Shown here: positions 50,852 through 60,128 of the stretch, piece after piece
Layout of the letters: each line of letters begins with the position of its first letter
How positions within the stretch are numbered: the stretch's first letter is position 1
Assembly: GCA_001599755.1 (NCBI GenBank)
Contig: BCHX01000010.1
Span: 519,632-583,631 of the forward strand
Origin: Gliomastix tumulicola
Lineage: Eukaryota > Ascomycota > Sordariomycetes > Hypocreales > Bionectriaceae
Direction of reading: 5' to 3'
Length of the DNA: 64,000 bases
Position numbers and translations under genes: made by a program
The notes under the pieces: model-generated
What the model saw: the letters and a program-made list of their open reading frames with translations, nothing else
What the model was told of the DNA's origin: nothing
Databases searched by the model: none

Positions 50852-52308
50852 ATGGCCATCCCCCCCGAAAAGCTCGCCGGTAGCGACAAACCTCCCCAAA
50901 CCTCCCCACCATCCAGCGAAACCCTAGCCCCCGACAACAGCTCGGAGGTCCATGACAGCCAGCAGCCCTCCACTACGCCGGACCAGGNCACAACCCGCAG
51001 TCCCCGGGACATGGAGAGCGGCGGCGTCTCTGGCTCTGAGAAGGGGCAGCCCAAGAACGTGTCGGCCTTCAAATCCCTTGGCTGGCTCGACCGGTTTCTT
51101 GCCCTGTGGATCTTCCTAGCAATGGCTGTTGGAATTATCCTNGGCAACTTCGTCCCCGAGACTGGACCAGCATTGGAGAAGGGCAAGTTCGTCGGCGTCT
51201 CTGTCCCNATCGGTAAGGGCCCTATGCTTCCGTTAGCAGGTAAGGTTAGTATGTTGCTAACATATCTATGCGCAGCGGTCGGCTTGCTCGTTATGATGTA
51301 CCCCATCTTGTGCAAAGTGCGTTACGAGTCGCTGTACGACATCTTCTCANAACGCGGCATCTGGAAGCAGATATTCTTCAGCCTCTTCGTCAACTGGGTC
51401 CTTGCGCCTTTCCTGATGGTACGTCCTATGCCAATACATTTCTGTGAATGGCTCCGCCCACTACTGAGCACATCGCTGACGGAGTTCTGGGATCAGCTGG
51501 GTCTTGCGTGGGCGTTTCTGCCCGACAAGCCCGAATTGCGCGTCGGTCTCATCCTTGTAGGCCTGGCGAGATGTATTGCAATGGTTCGTCTGTCACCATC
51601 TCCCCTTTACACCCAAACGCACATATGCTGACCGCTGGCCATGATCCTTAGGTCCTGATCTGGAATAGCCTNGCGGGTGGCGACAGCGAATACTGCGCGA
51701 TCCTGGTCGCCGTNAACTCAATCCTCCAAATGGCCCTCTACGCCCCTATGTCCGTTTTCTTCATCCGCNTCATCAGCGGCGAGAAGGGGGCGACAGACGT
51801 ATCCTACTCGGCCGTTGCTGTGAGCGTCGCCGTCTTCCTGGGCATTCCCCTCGGCGCAGCCATCATTACCCGGTTCTCCCTGCGCGCGATAGCAGGAAAT
51901 GACTGGTACNACCGCGTGTTTCTACGCTTCGCCTCCCCGTGGTCGCTCATCGGCCTGCTCTATACCATCCTGGTGCTGTTCGCGTCGCAGGGNCGCCAGG
52001 TGGTGCACCAGATCGTCTCGGTGGTCCGCGTTGCCGCGCCCCTCGTCGTCTACTTCGTCGTTATATTCTTCGCCACCCTGCTCATAGCGCGGCGATTTGG
52101 GTTTGGATACTCGCTATCGACGACTCAGAGCTTCACCGCTGCNAGCAATAACTTTGAACTGGCGATTGCTGTGGCCATCACGACCTATGGGCCTAGCAGC
52201 GACCAGGCTCTCGCCTCGACTGTGGGCCCCCTGATTGAAGTACCGGTCCTACTGGGGCTGGTGTATCTGCTTCGCTGGGCTTCACACAAATGGTCTTGGA
52301 CGGTGTGA
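50852..52308 (+). CDS. ACR3: ACR3-type arsenite efflux transporter
   Basis: Four exons: 50852-51212, 51276-51418, 51497-51583 and 51652-52308. Introns of 63, 78 and 68 nt all keep the frame; 415 aa. A 70-residue Ser/Pro-rich cytoplasmic N-terminus precedes about ten hydrophobic helices: LALWIFLAMAVGIILGNFVP-like, SVPI-AVGLLVMMYPILCKV, SLFVNWVLAPFLM-LGLAWAF, LRVGLILVGLARCIAM-VLIW, ILVAVNSILQMALYAPMSVF, STTQSFTAASNNFELAIAV-like. The cysteine in LARCIAM is the conserved ACR3 residue needed for arsenite transport, and SNNFELAIAV is the usual signature. Arsenite is expelled at the plasma membrane. Ten N calls, six at third codon positions. Confidence 0.93.
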
Positions 52309-52710
52309 TCGGGCAGCGTNGTTGAATTCAGTTTAGGCGGTCGATCGGAGGCTGGGAGTTTCCACCAAATACCGAGCGAGCATNCTTAAAAGTGTCGCTC
52401 CAGTACTTGCGGTGCTGCACAATATATGCCTCTATTGGGCCAAGAGAATGGGTTAATAAAATAGATTCGTCCACAACGATGACATTTTCGTTACAGGTGT
52501 AATCCATGACCCGAGCCAACCTCAGTGCATTCGTTACCGTCAGCTAGGCTACATAATCCCGGAACGCGGGANGCCATTCAGGCTGGGTACGGGGTTGTAA
52601 TGCGTGGTTGAACTGTACCGTACCGGCAATCCGCCCGAGATGGCAGACGTATAGCACAATATAATACCCCCGACGGCATTGCACTCGATAACCTGTTTAG
52701 CAGAGGTGTA

Positions 52711-53679
52711 CTATGTCGTCTCATCCATGAGCTGAAGCACATCGGTATGTTGAACTACGCAGTCGGTCCCCTCGGCGCAGCCAAGCTCAGCGCGGGCAAG
52801 CAACGAGTCGTCGTGGCCTTTAAACTGAGCAAGGATGATGGCGGCCTCTAGACAGGNCATGCCATTCGCCGTCAATGGACGCCACTTAGGCGGCTCGGGC
52901 GGACAGTAGCAGGCAGGATCAATGGAATGCAGGTAGAAAGAGCTGCCGTCGACGTTTGGCTCAACGACGCCGGCGCATGTTGTCTGATCTTCACTGCTTG
53001 GTCTCGAATACCTGTTGGCGGGCCGCTGCGGCTGCTTCTTGTCGCTGCCATGTCTAGTAGACTCGTGACGGGGCAAATGTGAATGAGTTCGTCCGTCATG
53101 GATTGGTGCGGTACTGGCAGCTGGCTGGCTGGACGACTCGCGGCCGGAGGGCATTTGGTCTGCGATCTGTGCCATCTCCGGTGATAGACCAGGTAATGGC
53201 GCTGTTGATGGGATTATCTGTTCATATGACCCCGAACGGCTCATGGCGCTTTGGGACGGGGGAGGGCCAGACTCCTCCAGACGCGGATGCTCGGGCACCG
53301 CCCGCTTCGAGGGGAGAGTGCGGGTCGCCAGTCGACTGGAATTTGAACACTGGGNGATTCCACTGGTCCTCGACACAACGTAGGCATCAATCTCGTCTCG
53401 CGAAACATTCCTCGCAGCAAGCATTTCCCTCATCGCCGCATTCTCCGCCGCCACCGCCCTCGCGGCCTTCTGCATCTCAAGCGTTGCTTGTGCATCGCGG
53501 CGCTCATATTCGGACACTCGCTGCTGGAGGTCGCTGACGAGCTCGCGATGGCGCGCGCGAGAACGGCGCTGGTTTTCACGATTGATGACTAGCGAGGCCT
53601 GGGTTCGGTTCTGCAACCGGAGTGTGAGGGCGGAATTAAGCTCAGGGCCTCACATTGGGATTCATACCTTTCTTGGCAT
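52711..53679 (-). CDS. bZIP transcription factor, probable regulator of the arsenic genes
   Basis: Exon 1 is only 12 nt (53679-53668, MPRK). A 57-nt intron (GTATGA...TTGCAG) leads to exon 2, 53610-52711; total 304 aa. The basic region INRENQRRSRARHRELV has the N-x7-R spacing of bZIP proteins and is followed by heptads (LQQRVSEYERRDAQATLEM, AENAAMREML). This NQRRSRAR type is widespread in Pezizomycotina. The C-terminus has CYCPPEPPKWRPLTANGM and a short Cys-containing tail (LGCAEGTDCVVQ). The cysteines could bind As(III), which is inference. It lies next to ACR3, tail to tail, so a regulatory link is plausible but unproven. Confidence 0.85.
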
Positions 53680-55205
53680 CTCAGAAGCGTAGTGTCGGGG
53701 ATGTCTCCATCTCCTTGAAGTTGTGAGAGTGCCTAGGAGGAGTCAGGTGGTTGTGAAGCATCGTAGGGGGTGGTGCGTACGGGTAGTCATCATACTGTCA
53801 GACGTACGGGCCCTAATCAGGGCTATTCTCTACGTCTTGGAAGGGGTGATTGATTATCACGGAAAATCTGATTCTTGTTTTTCTTTTTTTTTCTGCTACA
53901 AAGTTGTGTTCTGGTCACCCTTATATAGGCGTTATCTCCAAGTCAACCTCGATCCGGCAGTTCATGGTCTTCCGGATCTGGCCACTGACGGTTCCGGAAA
54001 CAGGACTTATCTGACACATACCTGCCTCCTTGTGCAAGCGGATTCCACTTGCTAACCTCTTCGGAAAAGCGGGCAAGCCAAAATTACCACCCGAGGTAAA
54101 CTTTAGCGTAGGTGACGTCCCCAGTGCACAAAGGCCCCTCGAAGCCCCTGACGTGTCTGGTAGGTCGTTCTCTCCACTTCATTGAGACCTCTGATGTGAG
54201 ACCTGGTAGTTGCATAATCACCTGAGACCTTCCACTCTTAAATCAATATGAAACAATGCCTGAAGAGCTCCTGCCCATTTTGCAAGGGTTATTCGGTACG
54301 GTGAGGCGTGCGCAAGGACGAAGCCCTCACAAGAAAGTGCGAATCAGGTCAACCACCACCGGCCATCCTAATCGCGGTTAGGCGAGAAATTTGCGATGTA
54401 TCTCGTCGTAGCTCAGCTGCTTGGGGACCTCTGTCTTAGGCTAAAATGGGCGGGAATCGGCGTAGCTGTCAGCGGTAGCTTTTTAAGCTAACTAGACGCC
54501 CCCTATGTCTATTATGCAAACAGATAACTCCCGCGAGTACGTAGCCATGTAGAGGCCAGCTAGATCCTCCCCAAGTCGCACGCATGCGGTAAAGTCCAGG
54601 GCATTGTTAAATTTGGTGGCGAGGAGCCTGTCATTCCCCCTCTACCATTGGTCCAGCACCATATGCCAAGCTAAAGTGGCACCTAACAATACAGCCCCTG
54701 GCCATTCTTCTTCCAAGTTCTGAATTCTAGATGGCACCTCGCTCAGGTAGACGATTTGAGTCACAAGACACGATTCGGTGGGTAACAGCCATTTCTTGCG
54801 CGACTAGGCAGTTAACCATGTGCGCATGCTCACAGAATACGAACACGACATTACTCCTGCCTCCTAAATGAGCTACAAAATGTGTCCACTTGTACACGCC
54901 GATTGGGTGAAAGTCACGAACCCCGATGTATTAGTGCCGGACCAGGTCGTGAGGTGGAACAAGGGACGACGACTGAAGATCTAACACCCAGCGAATGCGC
55001 CGGATCAACGATAAAAGAAACAGTCAACACATTCAGCGTGTGCAGGAACCCTTTGCCATGATCCCATCAAAAAACACGACCAAACCGTGTCAGTGATCTT
55101 TCAATGACACTAGCAAAGGCAATCGCCACATAGAGATTCGTATACTAGTGCAACTGCTGGCTCGTATTTGGGCATGCAAGGATATCTAGATGATGATACA
55201 ATCGC
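53680..55205. other. 1.5-kb intergenic region
   Basis: bZIP upstream region and cyclin 3' flank. A T-rich tract at 53,877-53,892. No gene-like frame on either strand. Confidence 0.5.
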
Positions 55206-56055
55206 CTACCTGTAACCACAAGGATGAACAATAAGACCTCGATAGTAGGTATCCAAAATTTCTGGGTCCGGTATAATCCGCCAATCTAGGCGATACAGAA
55301 ATTCACGCTCCAAACGTCCGAGTTCAGCCACTTCCAGGCCTCCAATCCGAGCGTATGTCTTAGTATCAATTAAGATGTCCAACAAACTTTTAGACGCCAC
55401 TGTTACTGCTGTGATCAAGAACCTATGGGCTGTGAAGGAGTTGATCAGAAATGCCGGGTATAAGCAGCTCAACCGGTCGACGTAGTATATGATGGAGAGC
55501 AATATCCCGGGCGTTAAAACAGCATGTTTGCCGACTCGCAAAAGGTAGTCTCTGACTGTGATGGACGGTATTGACCTAGACACTGCATCAGTGGCTATCC
55601 TTCGTCTGATCCTGACACCATCTACTTGCCGTGAATGAAAGAGCGTAAGCACCTCGCGGGAGGATTGGGCCACAACTTCATCATTGTGATCGATAGCATC
55701 TTGAATGATCCCCGTAGCCATGATGACCATGTCTTCAACGCAGCAATGCTGATAATGCAACGGTAAGATCTTTTCGATAGCTCTCACGCCAGCTCCTTCC
55801 AGTATAATAACCTGAGCTGTGTTCCCCGTGCCAGCATTGAGTTCGTCCAATTCGAACGATGTGTAGCGCTTTAAGACGGGTGATCTCAAGGCCAATCGCA
55901 ATGATGACGCTATTGACAACCGTACAGATTCATTGCTCTGGAGGAGTGCTGCTTTAATTTGCCGGTTGCGTGCCCCAGGGATTACATGAGCTTCGCCAGG
56001 CTCAGATGTAGGATTTTCTGTACTCAATATCGTTGCCGTCGGGCCTATTCCGCTT
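55206..56055 (-). CDS. Pho80-like cyclin (PCL family)
   Basis: About 280 residues. The cyclin box is at the C-terminal half: SITVRDYLLRVGKHAVLTPG, LLSIIYYVDRLSCLYPAFLI, TAHRFLITAVTVASKSLLDI, YARIGGLEVAELGRLEREFL, YRLDWRIIPDPEILDTYYRG. This matches the Pho80/PCL cyclins that pair with Pho85-type kinases in phosphate and morphogenesis control. The frame is open from about 56,055 but has no ATG before the cyclin box (the first in-frame start-like codon is TTG at 56,027). A short 5' exon upstream is likely but I could not place it. The N-terminal part is unassigned. Confidence 0.8.
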
Positions 56056-57235
56056 CGTCAACTAACCGTGGAGGAACAGAGCAAGTTATTTCCCACAGTT
56101 GCAGTGCTGACTTCCGTAGCATAATTCTGATTGCTGATCTGGCAGTAATGGCAACAGCTGGTATTTGTATAGGGAGGACCGTGGCATGACGGAAACGAGT
56201 GGAGGAATATTCGTTTAGTCCGTGACCCTATTTGTGCATCTTCTCATTCTTTCCCTGCATGATGAAGTCTATAAAGAGGACCCTTATCTTCTAAATAGTT
56301 TTAGCTTAATTCTGTCCTTCTCAACCATGCCCTCCAGGACATACAGGCCCTTCGTGTCTCTGTCATCCCCGGAACATGATTGGCTGGGAGTCAGCAGCAT
56401 CCTTGCCCCCCTTTTCCCAGTAGCATGCTCCATTGAGGAAATCACTCGTAGTGTGATGAGTAGAACAGCCGCACATGCTCCGGTTGGCACAGGCACCAAG
56501 CCTGCAGGGGTCGCTTATGGATGTCGGACTATTTGCTCGTCGGTCCAGGAGACGAACAGGTGCGTGAGTAGCTACCCGGAAGTGTCAAGAAGCTAGGGAG
56601 GTACAAAGCATTGGGGAGAACAGATCGATAAAAGAGAGTGCTGCCGTAAACTCAAAACATATAGATGAACAGAAGAACACACAAAATAACGTCTACATAG
56701 CCTACTTCACGAATTTTCGACTTGTTTCTCACTGCCCACGCCCAAAAAAAAAAAAAAAAATTGTGGAGGTCACAGCCAAAGACTGAGACTGTTTCGTGTA
56801 TTTGAGTCAAGTTGAGATTGTTGGGGCTGACACTAAAGCCTAGATGGCTAGACGTTGTGTGTGTGTGTTTGGGGGAGCGGGGGGTGGCTAGGGTATGGAC
56901 CCTTCGGGGAAAAGGTCTGGAATAGGTGGCACGTTGATATCTTGACTGCTCGTAGCCAATTGCTTGAGCACATGGCGGCAATGCCCCGCCCCTGCTGTTG
57001 GAAAGTTTTCACGGTCCTGTCACCCCCGCGCGGTCATTGGCTACTGGGACTTAGCTTTGCTGCCATCTTTCGACCTTGCACGTAAGCCTTGTGCGATGCC
57101 TCAAGCAGGATATAAGGCCCGAGGGATGCAAAAACTACCATGTGTCTAACCTCAACCCGTTTTCTAATTCCGAGTGTCGGTCCATCGTGCACAGTCCTGC
57201 TCAGCATCTATCAGCTTTAACTCCAGTCGCAGTGT
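56056..57235. other. Intergenic; A-tract
   Basis: An 18-base A run at about 56,743-56,760 and GT-rich words near 56,858-56,890. No supported gene. Confidence 0.5.
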
Positions 57236-57668
57236 TCGGAATGGTATGGTATGAGTTGGTATTGGTATGGTATATACCGCCAAGACTTGGTATGGTATGA
57301 GGAAATCTCAATACCGGTATACCAGGTCATACCAACAACGCTAAAATGACTAGGGTTACGGCGCTAGTGGGACCACACTTGGACGAAAACGGCTAGTGGG
57401 TCCTCCACATTGGGCAAAAATTTCGTCCGACCGCGTCGTAAAGCTGACCTCTCTCCCATAGTTTTGGCCTACTGTAGACCGTAAATGTTACTTACCAACG
57501 GATTCTCTAGTCCCGCCCTCGCCGTCCTCTGTGGTAGCATGTTCAACGCCATTCTCCTTCGCACGCTCCTGCTAGGTTGCCTGTATTTCCTAAAATGGTT
57601 AGCGTTAATGGTATTCATGGTATACCGGTATGGTATACCGGTAATTACGTAATCACGTGATATGATAT
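57236..57668. repeat. GGTATACC/GGTATGG-word repeats
   Basis: GGTATGGTATGAGTTGGTAT, ATACCGGTATACCAGGTCATA at 57,238-57,330 and GGTATACCGGTATGGTATAC at 57,615-57,645 form inverted and direct repeats around about 280 bp of unique sequence. They could be the ends of a small element. They stop at the MULE copy B terminus. Confidence 0.5.
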
Positions 57669-59410
57669 GGGCGCTGTCTACATGGGCGCCCGGGCGCCCA
57701 TTTAGATTGGGCGCCCCCCTGCTGACATAATTTTTGGGCGCCCCCCTCCACACCCCCAACTACCCTGCGAGCAATCCGCGACGAATCCCTAAGTCAATAC
57801 CAATATCTAGTTACCTGTGTAGAAAGCTTCTCGCGCCCTGCAGTCTCTTGCGGCCGCCTCCCAGATGTCCCCCATACCCCGACTTCTCGAAAACATATTC
57901 CCTTCCATCTCTGTCGCTACTTCTGCGTCCACCCGATCATCCTCTGCCTTGCTCCANTCTAGGTACGCCATCATCTCTTCCCTGGTCCACTCCCTAGACC
58001 CTCCCTGCATCTTGCAATCCTTACCCATCTGCTTCCAATCAAGACACCACCGGTAATCCGTTTTGCTATATCGTTGGGGCAAGCCAATAGCCTTCCTATA
58101 CTGCTGGTTCGTCTTTATGCTGCCACGAGGCTGGGCTTTGTACCAAGCCTCTCTCTCTGCAACATACCTCTGATAGATTGCTCGTGGGTCATCGTATCGA
58201 AGTTCTGGCGCTAGGGCTACCGCGCCGCCTTCTGCCGCCGCCCCCATCACCTGAACTGCCAACATCTGCCCCTCCGCTGTCTGGTCGACCACTATACAGT
58301 CTACAGACTCCTGATCTAAAGACACTTGGCTTGCAGATCCATCGTCCGAAGACTGCTGGGGTGCTACTGTTTGATCCGCCTCTGAATAGCCCGTTGATGT
58401 TTGGAGTGCTGCCGCCTGGCCTACGTCTAATTGGCCTGCTGTTCCCTGGATCGCCGTTATCCCCGAAGGTGGTGGTGCTAGAATTGGTGCCGCTCTCTCG
58501 TTGACCGCCCCTCCTAGTGCTGCTGATCCCGACAGCCGGAAGAGTTCTTGAAAGCGCAGAGGACATGCTTTCGAGGTCATTTTATGACCTAGTGTGTGGC
58601 ACCTGCTACATTTGGGTTGTTTCCTGGGCTGTGCTGCTGCTTCAATGGCCTCGAATCCGCTGGGCTCCCGCCTCACGCTTGTTATCGGCTGATTGCGTAT
58701 ATGGACACGTTGCCTCGGGGCTGCTCTGGGCTCCAGCAATGGCCGTGGCTGGGTGATCTCTCGCCTCAAGTGCCAATGGGGATGAAAATGCTCCAGCAAA
58801 AGGGCCCGTCCCTCCTCCTCCAGGTTCTTCAAGGTATGGACGCACGGTAGTCCGTATGAAGACGTGAAGGTTTGGGTACAGCAGGTAGCATGAACTGGCT
58901 TTGAAAGTAGCTGCTGCTGTTCCTGTACTCTTCGCAATGCTGGATACGAAACCCAGCCACGCACAGCCTCGAACAGCACGCCGGAAATATCCAATGGTGT
59001 CCGTAGCTGCTGGTCGGCCCGTACATATCTCAATTCCTTGATTTGGTTCGTCAAAGCAGGTTTTATGGCTTGCCAAACGTCAAAGAGATCTAGTGTGGAT
59101 ATTTTGATATGTGCTTTTATCAACGAATGGATCCCTTCTGCCCTGGGAGAATGATTAGTCTATATCTTCTACAGTGCTACGAGCAACCTGCCTTGAGGTC
59201 GCAATATTGCCGAAATGTAGGTCTTTATCAACCCACGCTTTGACAATCATCTCTTTGAATGGGTCTAGCCAGGTGCTCCTGATATACCCAACCGCCTCGG
59301 TGTACCTCTCGGCGTATGTACGCTCGAAGCTAGCCAAGCGCTCCTGGAAGATCATCTCAGTTGGTGAGGCGACAATGGAATGCCAGAAGGCATAGAACTC
59401 ATCCCATGTC
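57669..59410 (-). mobile_element. Mutator-like element, copy B (5'-truncated)
   Basis: The terminus GGGCGCTGTCTACATGGGCG at 57,669 is the same end as in copy A, with an extra ~25-bp GGGCGCCC duplication at 57,690-57,715. The element lacks the first two thirds of transposase exon 1 and the other terminus. It ends at about 59,410 against the 59,414-60,007 element. Confidence 0.88.
57807..59410 (-). pseudogene. MULE transposase C-terminal part, copy B
   Basis: The exon 1 remainder (DEFYAFWHSIVASPTEMIFQ to GNIATSR) and exon 2 (AEGIHSLIKAHIK to FYTGN-stop at 57,807) are separated by the same 49-nt GC-AG intron (59191-59143). It has the zinc knuckle CSRCHTLGHKMTSKACPLR and an uninterrupted tail, showing the ancestral sequence at the site where copy A has its MITE (ADQTVAPQQSS) and its stop (DDPRAIYQRY). 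The catalytic aspartates are lost with the 5' part. It has an N at the same base as copy A (57,958 versus 24,722). Confidence 0.85.
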
Positions 59411-59413
59411 GAT

Positions 59414-60007
59414 CTTGTCAACAAATAAATGAGTTCAAATAAATCCAAATAAATCCAAATCGAATTCAAATCAAATCAAATTGGATCGAATCCAAGTCAA
59501 ATCAAATCCATGGGTCGATTTATTTGGATATCTGGATTCATCTGGATTAAAGTCTTGGCCAATCACAGCTGCAGATCAGGATAGGGCTGACCCACTCCCA
59601 ACCTACGCGGGACGAGTACGCCGAGCGGGTGTCCACTTCCGATCCTGGCGACTGCTTGGGGGAAAATCTGCTTCAATATCGGCTTCTCCAACGACAACAT
59701 TATCCGTGATTCCCATGGATGGCAATCAATCTGTTCTCCGTCCCCACGATGTCTTCCGATCCGGAACGGGTACTCAGTCTTGCCGGGCAGGTGGCCACGC
59801 CTCCGGGGAGGCGGTTGCACGCAGGTATTGTCGGAGCCGCGCGGTGCATATCGTCATGGGAGAAAAGTGGGGCAGTCGAGCTTGGCAAATAAATCCAAAT
59901 AAATCCAAATGTGCCCCAACGAATTCAAATCAAATTCAAATCGAGTCGTCCGTATCCAAATCAAATCAAATGAGGGTCAATTTGATTTGAATTTATTTAT
60001 TGACAAG
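59414..60007. mobile_element. 594-bp element with 17-bp inverted ends
   Basis: CTTGTCAACAAATAAAT at 59,414 and ATTTATTTATTGACAAG ending at 60,007 are inverted repeats with one mismatch. Just inside, AAATCCAAATAAATCCAAAT and CAAATCAAATTCAAATCG words repeat at both ends (59,437-59,530 and 59,885-59,995). The 350-bp core has no coding motif. No target duplication is evident. It separates MULE copy B from the HET gene. Confidence 0.65.
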
Positions 60008-60128
60008 CCTGCATGCCCCCGTATCAAAAACATCATGCCCCCCTATCAATTCCCTTATAAAATGCCAACTGCCCCCCGATGCCCAATGCCTAGGTTGCTA
60101 AAGTCAAGCAGGAAACGCAAGTCTTCGA

